A stretch of DNA of 64,000 nucleotides from Flavivirga eckloniae (lineage in GTDB: Bacteria; Bacteroidota; Bacteroidia; Flavobacteriales; Flavobacteriaceae): assembly GCF_002886045.1 (NCBI RefSeq), contig NZ_CP025791.1, positions 62,001 through 126,000 of the forward strand. Reading direction: 5' to 3'. Below, piece after piece: positions 50,806 through 60,846 of the stretch. The position numbers and the translations under genes were made by a program. Numbering within the stretch: position 1 is the first letter of the stretch; every line of letters starts with the position of its first letter. The notes beneath the pieces are model-generated. The model ran no database searches. It worked only from the letters and a program-made list of their open reading frames with translations, and was not told where the DNA came from.

Positions 50806-52086
50806 TTATAATCTTCCATTCACATTTTCATTAAGTACCCCTTTAACGTCGTATAAAATTCCGTTAGGGGATAGTAATGATTTTAAATCTTCTTTTAAAA
50901 AGGCATTATGAGCTACGGTTAAAACGACAGCTTCAAATGTGTCTTTTGGTAATTTAGTTACTGTGGTTAAATCGTATTCATGTTTTACTTCCTCAGGATT
51001 AGCCCATGGGTCGTATATGGTAACTTCTGTTCCATAGCTTTTTAGCTGATTGATAACATCTACGGCTTTGGTATTTCTAACATCCGGACAATTTTCCTTA
51101 AACGTTATGCCTAATACTAAAACTTTAGCTTCTTTTATTCGTATGTCGTTCTGCACCATAAGTTTAATAACCTCTGCTGCTACGTATTGCCCCATACTAT
51201 CATTTACACGACGACCGGCTAAAATAATTTCCGGATGGTAACCTACTTCTTGAGCTTTTTGAGCTAGATAGTAAGGGTCTACACCAATACAGTGCCCACC
51301 TACAAGCCCCGGTTTAAATGATAAAAAGTTCCATTTGGTGCCTGCGGCTTCTAATACCGATTGTGTATCGATGTCTAGTAAATTAAAAATTTTAGCAAGC
51401 TCATTTACAAATGCAATGTTTATATCGCGTTGTGAGTTTTCGATAACTTTTGCAGCTTCAGCAACCTTAATGGTTGGTGCTAAATGTGTTCCAGCTGTAA
51501 TAATACTGGCGTATAAGGCATCAACTTTTTTGCCTATTTCGGGTGTTGATCCTGCTGTAACTTTTAATATCTTGTCTACGGTGTGTAATTTGTCTCCCGG
51601 ATTTATACGTTCTGGTGAATAACCCGCATAAAAATCTTGGTTGAATTTAAGCCCGCTTATCCTTTCAAGAATTGGTACACACTCATCTTCTGTAACGCCG
51701 GGATAAACTGTTGATTCGTATATAACGATATCTCCTTCTTTTAAAACCTTGGCTACAGTTTCACTGGACTTATATAGTGGTGTTAAATCAGGTTTATTGT
51801 TCTTATCGATAGGGGTAGGAACTGTAACAATATAGTAGTTGCAGTCTTTAATGTCTTCGGTGTTTGAAGAACAAAATAACCCAGCATCGTTATTTAAATT
51901 GTTTTTTAAAACAGGTTTTAAAATGTCCGGTTCAACTTCTAGAGTAGAATCGTTACCTTGCTTTAATTCATTAATTCGTTTTTGATTAATGTCAAAGCCA
52001 ACAACGGCATATTTAGTTGCAAAAAGTCTTGCCAAAGGTAAGCCAACATAACCTAACCCTATAATAGCAATTTTGATATCTTTCAT
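50806..52086 (-). CDS. UDP-HexNAc 6-dehydrogenase (TviB/WbpA/WbpO type)
   Basis: 426 residues. NAD-binding IGLGYVGLPLARLFA at the N-terminus, central 'ESTVYPGVTED', catalytic Cys in GGHCIGVDPYYLAQK, and the C-terminal 'LGITFKENCPDVRNTK' block. It oxidises UDP-HexNAc in two steps to the uronic acid. The adjacent epimerase is a UDP-GlcNAc 4-epimerase of the WbpP/TviC type, so the pair should make UDP-GalNAcA as in Vi-antigen synthesis. It is followed 34 bases later by wzx. Confidence 0.93.
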   Translation of the reverse strand: MKDIKIAIIGLGYVGLPLARLFATKYAVVGFDINQKRINELKQGNDSTLEVEPDILKPVLKNNLNNDAGLFCSSNTEDIKDCNYYIVTVPTPIDKNNKPDLTPLYKSSETVAKVLKEGDIVIYESTVYPGVTEDECVPILERISGLKFNQDFYAGYSPERINPGDKLHTVDKILKVTAGSTPEIGKKVDALYASIITAGTHLAPTIKVAEAAKVIENSQRDINIAFVNELAKIFNLLDIDTQSVLEAAGTKWNFLSFKPGLVGGHCIGVDPYYLAQKAQEVGYHPEIILAGRRVNDSMGQYVAAEVIKLMVQNDIRIKEAKVLVLGITFKENCPDVRNTKAVDVINQLKSYGTEVTIYDPWANPEEVKHEYDLTTVTKLPKDTFEAVVLTVAHNAFLKEDLKSLLSPNGILYDVKGVLNENVNGRL

Positions 52087-52106
52087 TTTCTATTTTAAAA
52101 TATCCC

Positions 52107-53105
52107 TTATTTTAAATTTTCCCAGTACCATTTTATAGCTTCTTTTAAGCCTTTACTAATATTGTACTCAGGATTGTAATTCAATAATTGTTTTGCTTTG
52201 TCTATAGAAGCCATAGAGTGGGGGATATCTCCAATTCTATTGCCTCCGTGTTTTATTTCAATGTCTTTTATTGCGCTATCAAATTCAGACAAATATTCTT
52301 TTAATAATATAGTTAACTCCAGTAAAGTGGTTCTTTCGCCATGGGCTACATTATATACGGTGTTTAATGCTTCGGTATTTGTTGTGGTTAATGCATTTAT
52401 ATTCATTTGAACCACATTGTCTATATATGTAAAATCCCTCGAGTAACTTCCATCTCCATTAATAATAGGGGATTCATGTTTCATAAACTGCTTCACGAAT
52501 TTAGGTATCACTGCGGCATAATCACCTTCTGGGTCTTGTCTTCTTCCAAACACATTAAAATACCTCAATCCTATAGTGTCTAAATTATATACGGAATGAA
52601 AAACATCTGCATATAATTCATTTACATATTTTGTAATAGCATAAGGGGAAAGTGGCTTTCCAATAGTGTCTTCAACCTTAGGCAATGCTTGATGGTCTCC
52701 ATAAGTAGAAGAGCTGGCGGCGTATATAAATCGTTTAACACCAACTTCCTTAGCTGCTACAAGCATATTTAAAAACCCGGACACATTAACATCGTTTGTG
52801 GTAATAGGATCTTTAATTGACCTAGGGACAGATCCTAATGCTGCTTGATGCAAAACATAATCGACGTTTTTGCAGCTTTTTCTACAATCTTCAATGTTTC
52901 TTATATCTCCTTCTATTAATGTAAAATTATCGTCATTAATAAAAGGTGCAATATTTTCTCTTTTTCCGGTTGAAAAATTATCAAGGCAAACAACCGAAAT
53001 ACCGTGGCTTAGTAAATACTCACATAAATTGGAACCAATAAATCCTGCTCCTCCAGTTACAAGAACTTGCTTACCTTTTAATATGTCTAATCTTTGATAG
53101 GCCAT
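52107..53105 (-). CDS. UDP-GlcNAc 4-epimerase (WbpP/TviC type)
   Basis: 332 residues, extended SDR. NAD motif TGGAGFIGSNLCEYL and the YxxxK catalytic pair in PYAITKYVNELYADVF, with the upstream catalytic Ser in AASSSTYGDH. The N-terminal 'MAYQRLDILKGKQVLVTGG' is typical of WbpP/TviC. It interconverts UDP-GlcNAc and UDP-GalNAc, supplying the neighbouring dehydrogenase. It is the first gene of the long minus-strand operon; the region upstream has no perfect promoter box, only AATATTTG at 53138-53145. Confidence 0.93.
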   Translation of the reverse strand: MAYQRLDILKGKQVLVTGGAGFIGSNLCEYLLSHGISVVCLDNFSTGKRENIAPFINDDNFTLIEGDIRNIEDCRKSCKNVDYVLHQAALGSVPRSIKDPITTNDVNVSGFLNMLVAAKEVGVKRFIYAASSSTYGDHQALPKVEDTIGKPLSPYAITKYVNELYADVFHSVYNLDTIGLRYFNVFGRRQDPEGDYAAVIPKFVKQFMKHESPIINGDGSYSRDFTYIDNVVQMNINALTTTNTEALNTVYNVAHGERTTLLELTILLKEYLSEFDSAIKDIEIKHGGNRIGDIPHSMASIDKAKQLLNYNPEYNISKGLKEAIKWYWENLK

Positions 53106-53782
53106 TTCGCATTTGGAGGTTTAAAATTTATTCCCGACAAATATTAAAAAAATAAACTTAAAAGGTTAACTAAATATACTAAGGTTTAGTTTTTCCCGAT
53201 GAAATTCAAAAATGTGTTAAAAAAACCGATTAAGTAATGATTTTGGTTAGTTTTTAAAGTTAAAAACACACCTTAATATACAGTATTACAATTACAAGTG
53301 GTTTTTTGTTGAGCAAGGCCATTTTTCAGTTTAAACTTACAGTGAAATCAAACCATAAAAATCGATGATATGCGTAGTTTTACTATTAATGAAAAACAAA
53401 AATGTAGTTAACCGATTTTAATTACAGTTTTAGCGAAATAACAGTACTATACACTTTTTGCTTTAAAACAATTACTAAATTTACACCGTTAAAAACAAAA
53501 TTGAATTGATTAATAGCGTTATTGATTTGATTAAAATTAAATGAATATTTAAAGACACAAAATCTCTCATATAGTTTAAATTGAAAAATTTTAGATTATA
53601 TTTTTTTAAATCCATTTAATGATAATTCAAAATCGAGCTAATAATTTAAAATTAATTTTGTTGTAATGTGTACGACGAGGGGATCATCAGGAAAAATATT
53701 TAGTTTTTAATAACGTAGTAATTATGCTATGCTAGATATCCTATGTCCTAAAAGTTAAGTTTAATAATTTTTTTGAATTTTA
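53106..53782. other. Long divergent intergenic region between glycan operons
   Basis: 677 bases of AT-rich sequence between the minus-strand Wzx/Wzy operon and the plus-strand PglE/Wzc operon. No open frame is protein-like, and I see no tRNA or CRISPR. A near-consensus minus-strand AATATTTG box lies at 53138-53145, and a perfect plus-strand TAATTTTG at 53653-53660. A plus-strand leader of about 120 bases would follow. I see no conserved JUMPstart-like element. Confidence 0.5.
53653..53660 (+). promoter_or_regulatory. Possible promoter -7 box of the PglE/PglF/Wza/Wzc operon
   Basis: TAATTTTG is a perfect TAnnTTTG box, but no -33 element is visible and the ATG is 122 bases away. Confidence 0.35.
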
Positions 53783-54907
53783 ATGTTGACTAAAACAAAA
53801 ATATATTTATCGTCCCCTCACATGGGAGGCTCAGAACAAAAGTTTGTTGATGAGGCTTTTAGAACGAATTGGATCTCCCCACTTGGACCAAACGTAGATG
53901 GTTTTGAAGAAGATCTAAGACAGTACTTAGGGAACAATAAATATGTAGCAGCATTAAGTTCTGGAACTGCTGCAATTCACTTAGCATTACAATTACTTAA
54001 TGTTTCAAAAGGCGACGAAGTAATGTGCCAGAGCTTTACGTTCTCTGCTTCGGCTAATCCTATTATGTATCAAGGAGCTACACCTGTATTTATTGATAGC
54101 GAATCTGATACATGGAATATGTCTCCAGAATTACTTGAGGTAGCTATTAAGGATAGAATTGAAAAGTATAAAAAACCAAAGGCTATTATAGCAGTTCACT
54201 TATATGGTATGCCTTATAAGGCAAATGAAATTAATGCTATTGCCGAGAAATACGAAATCCCAGTAATTGAAGATAGTGCAGAGGCTTTGGGAAGCACCTA
54301 TTTTGGTAAAACATGTGGTACGCTTTCAGATATTGCCATTTTATCTTTCAACGGAAATAAAATAATTACCACTTCTGGTGGAGGCGCTTTAATAACTAAT
54401 GACTTGGAGTTGAAAAACAAAGCTGTTTTCTTATCAACCCAAGCTAGAGATAAAGCACCTCATTACGAGCACTCAACTGTAGGTTTTAATTACAGAATGA
54501 GTAATGTTTTAGCGGGTATTGGTCGCGGACAAATGGAGGTTTTGGATGATCGCGTTAAAGCCAGAAGAGAAAACTATAATTTTTATAAAACAAACTTATC
54601 TAATATTGATTCAATCAGCTTTTTAGAAGAACCAGAAGGATTTTTCTCAAACAGATGGATTACATGTATTAAAACAGACTCCTATGAAACCCGAGAAGCA
54701 ATAAGACATGCTTTGCTCGAAGATGATGTAGAGTCCAGACCCCTATGGAAACCCATGCATGTGCAACCTGTTTATAAAGATTGCTTGAATTTTACAAATG
54801 GTATTTCGGAAGACCTCTTTGATAAAGGGCTTTGTTTACCAAGTGGCTCGGATTTAAGTCAAGATGACTTAAATAGAATAATTAACTTAATTACAAAAAC
54901 TCTCTAA
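53783..54907 (+). CDS. DegT-type UDP-sugar aminotransferase (PglE-like)
   Basis: 374 residues. N-terminal 'IYLSSPHMGGSEQKFVDEAF' is typical of PglE/WecE/PseC-type enzymes. PLP motifs: SSGTAAIHLALQLL, Asp in VIEDSAEALGS, and internal-aldimine Lys in SFNGNKIITTSGGGAL. It converts a 4-keto-6-deoxy-HexNAc nucleotide into the 4-amino sugar. The gene lies four bases before a PglF/WbpM-type dehydratase, so both likely make UDP-4-amino-4,6-dideoxy-HexNAc. No PglD acetyltransferase is seen in the window. Confidence 0.92.
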   Translation: MLTKTKIYLSSPHMGGSEQKFVDEAFRTNWISPLGPNVDGFEEDLRQYLGNNKYVAALSSGTAAIHLALQLLNVSKGDEVMCQSFTFSASANPIMYQGATPVFIDSESDTWNMSPELLEVAIKDRIEKYKKPKAIIAVHLYGMPYKANEINAIAEKYEIPVIEDSAEALGSTYFGKTCGTLSDIAILSFNGNKIITTSGGGALITNDLELKNKAVFLSTQARDKAPHYEHSTVGFNYRMSNVLAGIGRGQMEVLDDRVKARRENYNFYKTNLSNIDSISFLEEPEGFFSNRWITCIKTDSYETREAIRHALLEDDVESRPLWKPMHVQPVYKDCLNFTNGISEDLFDKGLCLPSGSDLSQDDLNRIINLITKTL

Positions 54908-54911
54908 TCTT

Positions 54912-56852
54912 ATGATAAATAATTACTTTTCTTACATTTCTCAAAAGCATGCGTCGAAGTGGCTTGTTTTTGGTATTGATATGGCTATTGTTTTATCAAC
55001 CTTTTTTCTGGCCTATTTTATTAGGTTTAATTTTACATTGAATTTTGACTTAAAGCAATTTTTGATTCAGGTGCCATTTTTGGCAGCTGTGGCTTCTTTT
55101 AGCTTTTTATTAATAGGTTCTTTTAAAAGTGTTATTAGACATACAGGGTTTACTGATGTTGTAAACTTATTTAAAGCAATTGCTGTTATGTCATTAGTTT
55201 GTATAACTGCGGTATCGGTTAACAGAACTTTAGGGATCCTTCCTGAGTTTACTATACCAATGTCTATTATAGTTATGCATGCCTTGTTAAGTTTTGTTGC
55301 ACTTAGTGCGAGCAGATTACTTTTCAAAATGACTTATAAGTATTTAAAATGTAAATTTATTTCGTCAAAAAATGTTTTAATCTATGGTACTGGCGACTCA
55401 GGCATAGTAACTTACAATGCTTTAATTAGCAATGTGAGTACAAAATTCCAGGTTGTTGGATTTGTTGATGATAACTCGAAAAAGAAAGGAAAATCAATAA
55501 ACGGTATTTCTATTATTTCCAAAGATAGAATCAATAATGCTTTCATTGAATCAAATCAAATAGATGAATTAATCATTGCTTCAAAAAACATAGAAAAGGA
55601 AAATTTAATCGATTTCGTGAACTTAAACATGAAAATCACTAAAGTTCCACCTATCGAAAATTGGATTAATGGCGAACTAAATGTTAAGCAAATAAAACAA
55701 GTGCAAATAGAAGATTTATTAGGAAGACCTCCTATTCAAATAAACAATCCTAATTTAATAAACGAATTTACTGGCGAAACTGTTATTGTTACTGGTGCAG
55801 CAGGATCTATTGGAAGTGAGCTGGTTAAACAACTTTCTAATTTTGCCGTTAAAAAATTGATCTTAGTAGATCAGGCTGAATCTGCGCTTTACGATGTGCA
55901 ACAGGAATTAAAGCAAAGAGGTAAACATAATTTTGTTGCTATTGTAGCAGATATTCGTGATGGTTTAAGAATAGATAATATCTTTCAAAGCCATAAACCA
56001 ACTATGGTTTTCCATGCTGCTGCATATAAACATGTACCTTTAATGGAAAAATCGCCATACGAAGCTATTAAGATTAATGTTAATGGTACTAAACTTTTAG
56101 CAGATACAGCATCGCGTTATAACGTGAAGAAGTTTGTTTTTGTTTCTACAGACAAAGCTGTAAACCCAACAAGTGTTATGGGAGCTACTAAGAGAATGGC
56201 AGAAATGTACATTAGCTGTTTGCAAAAAGAGAGCAAAACCAAGTTTATTACAACGCGATTTGGTAACGTATTAGGATCTAACGGATCTGTTATTCCATTA
56301 TTTAAAAGACAAATTGAAAAAGGTGGGCCACTTACTTTAACTCACAAAGATATTACCAGATATTTCATGACAATCCCTGAGGCATCTCAGTTGGTGTTAG
56401 AGGCTGGAACAATGGGTAAAGGTGGTGAAATCTTTATATTCGATATGGGTGAGTCTGTTAAGATATACGACTTAGCTAAGAACATGATAAAGCTTTCAGG
56501 ACTTAGATTCCCAGACGATATAGATATTACAATTACAGGATTAAGACCTGGTGAAAAATTATATGAGGAGTTATTAGCTAATGGTGAAAACACATTATCT
56601 ACATACCACAAAAAGATATTAATTAGTAAAACCAGGGAATTAGATTACGAAAAAATCAAAGCAGAAATCGAAGAACTATGTATTACAAATCGTTTCCAAA
56701 ATAACAATATTGTTATGAAAATGAAACGATTAATACCAGAATACAAATCTAACAATTCAGATTACGAAAGATTTGATAAGAGAGTTCAGATTTACAAAAA
56801 AGCCAAAGGGATAACTGCAAATAGAGCTGATAAAAATTACGGTAACCTGTAA
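54912..56852 (+). CDS. PglF/WbpM-type UDP-HexNAc 4,6-dehydratase (SMK triad)
   Basis: 646 residues. Four N-terminal membrane helices (about 15-130) are followed by a CoA-binding-like domain (LIYGTGDSGIVTYNAL) and an SDR domain with TGAAGSIGSELVKQL. HAAAYKHVPLMEKSPYEA and FVSTDKAVNPTSVMGATKRMAE are typical; the Tyr of the usual SYK triad is Met here, as in WbpM (SMK). It removes water from UDP-HexNAc to give the 4-keto-6-deoxy sugar. It lies four bases after the aminotransferase gene. A similar gene starts at the right edge. Confidence 0.94.
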   Translation: MINNYFSYISQKHASKWLVFGIDMAIVLSTFFLAYFIRFNFTLNFDLKQFLIQVPFLAAVASFSFLLIGSFKSVIRHTGFTDVVNLFKAIAVMSLVCITAVSVNRTLGILPEFTIPMSIIVMHALLSFVALSASRLLFKMTYKYLKCKFISSKNVLIYGTGDSGIVTYNALISNVSTKFQVVGFVDDNSKKKGKSINGISIISKDRINNAFIESNQIDELIIASKNIEKENLIDFVNLNMKITKVPPIENWINGELNVKQIKQVQIEDLLGRPPIQINNPNLINEFTGETVIVTGAAGSIGSELVKQLSNFAVKKLILVDQAESALYDVQQELKQRGKHNFVAIVADIRDGLRIDNIFQSHKPTMVFHAAAYKHVPLMEKSPYEAIKINVNGTKLLADTASRYNVKKFVFVSTDKAVNPTSVMGATKRMAEMYISCLQKESKTKFITTRFGNVLGSNGSVIPLFKRQIEKGGPLTLTHKDITRYFMTIPEASQLVLEAGTMGKGGEIFIFDMGESVKIYDLAKNMIKLSGLRFPDDIDITITGLRPGEKLYEELLANGENTLSTYHKKILISKTRELDYEKIKAEIEELCITNRFQNNNIVMKMKRLIPEYKSNNSDYERFDKRVQIYKKAKGITANRADKNYGNL

Positions 56853-56895
56853 TGCACTATTGTAATCTATAATTTCCCCAAATAAAATATTAAGA

Positions 56896-57669
56896 ATGAA
56901 CATATCACTTATAAAAAGTAAACTATTAATTGCAATATTGGTAATTAGTACGTTTCTAACTTCTTGTGCATCAAAAAAAGATATCGTTTACTTTCAAAAC
57001 GCTAAAAGCTTTGAAACGATTGTAGATACCGATACTTTTAAAGCTAAGCTAAAAGTTGGCGATATTGTAAGTGTTTATGTTTCTACTTTAGATCAAACCG
57101 TAACGCAGCCATATAATTTAGTTAGAAATACTGGAGGGCAAGGCGAACTGATAGACTACTTAATAGATGTTGATGGTAATATAGATTATCCTGTTTTAGG
57201 TAAAGTAAAGTTGTTGGGGCTTACTGTTGAAGAGGCTAAAAACCTGTTTAAGAAAAAATTTGCAGATGGGCAACTATTAAAAGATCCTGTGGTTATTTTC
57301 CGCGTTCTTAATTTTAGAGTTACAGTAGCAGGAGAAGTTAATAGGCCAGGCGTTTATCCTGTTTCGGGAGAACGCGTTTCTATTTTAGAAGCACTTGGTT
57401 TGGCTGGAGACTTAACCATAAAAGGTCGTAGAGATAACATATTGGTAGTTAGGGATTTTAATGGCACAAAAACATATACAAGAATCGATTTAACTAATAA
57501 AGAAGTTTTTAATTCACCTGTTTATTATTTAACTCAAAATGATTATGTTTATGTAGAGCCTAACAACTCGGCAATAAGTGGTGCTTCCGGTGATGCAAGA
57601 ATTGGTAATTTAATTACAATTACATCTTTTCTTATAACTACAGCTCTTATATTCATTACTAGAAATTAG
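56896..57669 (+). CDS. Wza-type outer-membrane polysaccharide export lipoprotein
   Basis: 257 residues. The signal peptide ends in lipobox LTSCA, so Cys24 is lipidated. The poly_export domain (about 45-140, KLKVGDIVSVYVSTLDQ … YPVLGKVKLLGLTVEEAK) is followed by an SLBB-type segment (VTVAGEVNRPGVYPV) and a C-terminal hydrophobic segment (TITSFLITTALIFITRN) that is unusual, absent from E. coli Wza and typical of shorter Bacteroidetes homologues. It forms the outer-membrane channel together with the kinase, encoded nine bases downstream. Confidence 0.92.
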   Translation: MNISLIKSKLLIAILVISTFLTSCASKKDIVYFQNAKSFETIVDTDTFKAKLKVGDIVSVYVSTLDQTVTQPYNLVRNTGGQGELIDYLIDVDGNIDYPVLGKVKLLGLTVEEAKNLFKKKFADGQLLKDPVVIFRVLNFRVTVAGEVNRPGVYPVSGERVSILEALGLAGDLTIKGRRDNILVVRDFNGTKTYTRIDLTNKEVFNSPVYYLTQNDYVYVEPNNSAISGASGDARIGNLITITSFLITTALIFITRN

Positions 57670-57678
57670 AACTATACT

Positions 57679-60060
57679 ATGGCATTAGTCGACAATAATA
57701 ACCTATCTGATAATACTTCTGAGAAATTTAATCTTAAGAAAACACTTTCTATATATTTTAAGCAATGGAAATGGTTTGTATTAAGCTGTATATTTTTTTT
57801 ATGTTTAGCCTATGCGCATTTAAGGTATTCAACACCTCAGTATTTAGCTGTTGCTAAAATTATGCTCTTGGATGATAAAGATGCTTCTTCTGCAAGTGCA
57901 TTAAAGGATTTGTCTATTTTTTCCGAGAAAGAAGATGCCATGGTTGAGGATGAAATTCAGGTGGTTAAATCCAGAAGTTTTTTAAGAAATATTATTAAAA
58001 GATTAGGCTTAAATGTTAGCTATTATATAAAAGGACGTGTTAATGAGTCTGAGCTTTATAAGAATTCTCCGTTAACTATTAACTTTATTGAATCTGATTC
58101 TGTAATTAATAAAACAAACTTTAATTTTTATGTTGAAGTTCTTTCTTCTACAAATTTTAATTTTAGAATTAATGAAGAAGATGTTCCTACTAAATATACG
58201 TTTGGAACAACAGTACCTACGTTTTTTGGAGGTATGATAATTACACCTAAGAATAAAAACATAGAAAGCTATATTGGAAGCAATATTAGGGTAAAAATAA
58301 CGCCGATGGAATATTTGGCAGAATCTCTAAAGTATAGAGTTTCTATTATGCCTACAGCTAAATCATCGAAAGTTATTGAAGTTAGCTTAACCGATCCGGT
58401 TATACAAAAAGCTAAGGATATAGTAAACACGTTGATCGATGAATATAATACGTCTACCATTCAGAAGAAAAATGAAATATCAAAAAACACAGCTAACTTT
58501 ATTGATAAACGTGTTGAGCTAATAGCTTCAGATCTGGTTAATGTAGATGATAGTATTGTAAAGTTTAAAACTGGGAATAAAATAACCGACGTGGCTTCAG
58601 AAACCGGTCAGTTTATTAGTTCTAGTGCATTAAATGAGCAACAATTAGATGCTACAAGAATGCAATTAAACCAATTAAGCTTTATGGAAGATGCATTGGG
58701 CGACGATACTTCCCAATATCAAGCTATACCATCTAATTTAGGTTTAGGAGATGCTGCTATTACACAACTTTCGGGAAGGTATAATGAGTTGCTTGAAAGA
58801 AGAAGAACACTTTTAAAAAGTGCTGGTGAACAAAACCCTATTGTTTTAGAACTGGATCAAACAATAAAAAGTGTAAGAGATAATCTTCAACAAAGTATTT
58901 CTAATTCAAGTAAATCTGTTAGAATTCAATTAGGTAGCTTAGAAAGTCAATCGAAAAGAATTAACTCTAAAATATTTTCTGTACCAGGACAAGAACGTAG
59001 ATTACGATCTATTGAAAGAAAACAAGGTATAAAAGAATCCTTATATCTATACTTATTACAAAAAAGGGAAGAAGCAACGATATCTTTAACTGCTACCTCT
59101 CCAAGTGCAAAAATAATTGATGAAGCTTATAATAGTAAAGGTGGGCCTGTATCGCCTAACAAAGAAGGTACCTATATTATAGCATTGTTCTTTGGACTAA
59201 TGCTTCCTTTTTCGGTTATATATGTAAAGGATTTATTAGATACTAAAATTCATAATAAAGAAGATTTAGAAAAAGAGATTAAAAACCTAACTGTTTTAGG
59301 TGAAATTCCTAGAGTAAAAGGTAGCGATAAAGCTTTAATAGAACGTAACGACAGGTCTATTTTATCTGAATCGTTTAGAATAATAAGAACAAACTTCGAC
59401 TATGTAAAACGAGGTAGGGAAGCTGGAAATTATGATAATGTAGTTTTTGTAACTTCGACTATAAATGGAGAAGGAAAATCCTTTTTTAGTTTAAACATGG
59501 CGCTTACATTGGCCAATACTAATAAACGAGTTTTACTTCTGGGTGCAGATATTAGAAACCCTCAAATTTATTCTGCAATTAATAACAAAAAAGGTAAGGA
59601 TATTGAAAAAATAGGACTTACAGAATTTTTAGTTGATAAGTCTATAATAGTTGGTGAAACTATTAATCCATACGATATTAATGGAATAAATGTTGATATT
59701 TTACTTTCAGGAAAAGTACCGCCAAATCCTGCTGAATTATTGATGAACGATAGAGTAAAGGATTTATTCGATTCTGTTTCTCAACAGTATGATTATGTTA
59801 TCGTAGATACAGCACCAGCTATGCTTGTTACCGATACGTTATTAATAAGCGAATACGCAGGTCATACCATTTATTTAACCAGAGCGGAATATACCGAAAA
59901 ACGTATATTGAATTTTGCTAAAGAACTACATGCAGAAAAGAAACTTAACGGTATGATGCTTGTAGTTAATGATGTAAAGCAGTCTAATTTTGGTTATGGA
60001 GCCAAATATGGTTACTACGGAGCACCAAAAAAGAAAGGTTTGTTTAGAAGAAGGTCTTAA
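57679..60060 (+). CDS. Wzc-type tyrosine autokinase / chain-length regulator
   Basis: 793 residues. Wzz domain: two membrane helices (about 33-52 and 490-508) flank a long periplasmic coiled-coil-rich region (about 200-480). The cytoplasmic BY-kinase has Walker A' GADIRNPQ, Walker A TINGEGKSF near 597, and Walker B YVIVDTAPA. The C-terminus has a Tyr cluster GYGAKYGYYG for autophosphorylation, followed by basic residues. It controls polymer length and export with the adjacent Wza-type lipoprotein. The stop codon overlaps that of the convergent CpsB-type phosphatase gene. Confidence 0.95.
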   Translation: MALVDNNNLSDNTSEKFNLKKTLSIYFKQWKWFVLSCIFFLCLAYAHLRYSTPQYLAVAKIMLLDDKDASSASALKDLSIFSEKEDAMVEDEIQVVKSRSFLRNIIKRLGLNVSYYIKGRVNESELYKNSPLTINFIESDSVINKTNFNFYVEVLSSTNFNFRINEEDVPTKYTFGTTVPTFFGGMIITPKNKNIESYIGSNIRVKITPMEYLAESLKYRVSIMPTAKSSKVIEVSLTDPVIQKAKDIVNTLIDEYNTSTIQKKNEISKNTANFIDKRVELIASDLVNVDDSIVKFKTGNKITDVASETGQFISSSALNEQQLDATRMQLNQLSFMEDALGDDTSQYQAIPSNLGLGDAAITQLSGRYNELLERRRTLLKSAGEQNPIVLELDQTIKSVRDNLQQSISNSSKSVRIQLGSLESQSKRINSKIFSVPGQERRLRSIERKQGIKESLYLYLLQKREEATISLTATSPSAKIIDEAYNSKGGPVSPNKEGTYIIALFFGLMLPFSVIYVKDLLDTKIHNKEDLEKEIKNLTVLGEIPRVKGSDKALIERNDRSILSESFRIIRTNFDYVKRGREAGNYDNVVFVTSTINGEGKSFFSLNMALTLANTNKRVLLLGADIRNPQIYSAINNKKGKDIEKIGLTEFLVDKSIIVGETINPYDINGINVDILLSGKVPPNPAELLMNDRVKDLFDSVSQQYDYVIVDTAPAMLVTDTLLISEYAGHTIYLTRAEYTEKRILNFAKELHAEKKLNGMMLVVNDVKQSNFGYGAKYGYYGAPKKKGLFRRRS

Positions 60061-60806
60061 ATAACCGAAAATGTCCGGTTGGTATTTTTGATTATCTTGC
60101 CAATATTCTCATTTACTTTTTTATTACTCAATATAAGATTGGAAATCTTATCTACATGTCTTTCATGATGAATATCGGAACCAATAAAATCGACTAATTG
60201 TTTATCGATTAAATAATTAGCCGTTTTTTCAACAGGTTTACCATAATAAGCACTTAGTGAAAGCATATTAAGTTGAAAAAAACAGCCCAGTTGCTTAAGT
60301 CTTTTATAATAGTTTAGGTTGTTGTGATAGAATGAATAACGTTCTGGGTGTGCTAAAACAGGCAGGTAGCCCTTCGTTTTAATTTTAAAAATGATACTTT
60401 CTAAATTTATCGGTGCTTGATAGTACGACATTTCAATAAGTACATAATCTCTTTTTAAGGTAAATAAGTTTCTACTTTCTAATAAGCTTTCAAAATTACT
60501 ATCAAGCATATATTCGGCAGCTGGATTTAATGTAATGCTATTAAGAAGTTTTGAATCTAAAGCCCCCAATAGTCTCTGATATGCATCTCCGATAGAGTCA
60601 TCTGTATTGGGATAAGTATCTTGCATGACATGTGGCGTAGGGATAAATTGTTTTATACCTAGCCCTTTCATTCCTTCTATTAAACGCAAAGAATCTTCAA
60701 TATTCGTTGCACCATCATCAATACCTGGAAGAATGTGATTATGGATATCTACGAAATCTTCTAATAAATCTTTTAGGAATAATTTTTTAGAAAAAAAACG
60801 GAGCAT
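60057..60806 (-). CDS. CpsB/CapC-type tyrosine phosphatase (PHP domain)
   Basis: 249 residues. The PHP metal-binding motif DIHNHILPGIDDGATNIEDS starts at about 20, with 'THVM' / 'TPHVMQDTY' and later 'AHPERYSFY' and 'GSDIHHERHVDK' as further metal ligands. It dephosphorylates the kinase tail, so it is the natural counterpart of the Wzc-type protein. It is encoded on the opposite strand, with its 3' end overlapping the kinase gene by four bases, and it lies 40 bases after aroB on the same strand. Confidence 0.92.
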   Translation of the reverse strand: MLRFFSKKLFLKDLLEDFVDIHNHILPGIDDGATNIEDSLRLIEGMKGLGIKQFIPTPHVMQDTYPNTDDSIGDAYQRLLGALDSKLLNSITLNPAAEYMLDSNFESLLESRNLFTLKRDYVLIEMSYYQAPINLESIIFKIKTKGYLPVLAHPERYSFYHNNLNYYKRLKQLGCFFQLNMLSLSAYYGKPVEKTANYLIDKQLVDFIGSDIHHERHVDKISNLILSNKKVNENIGKIIKNTNRTFSVI

Positions 60807-60846
60807 TATAGTGTTATAGTATTTACTTTAAGTTAGGTACTCAATT

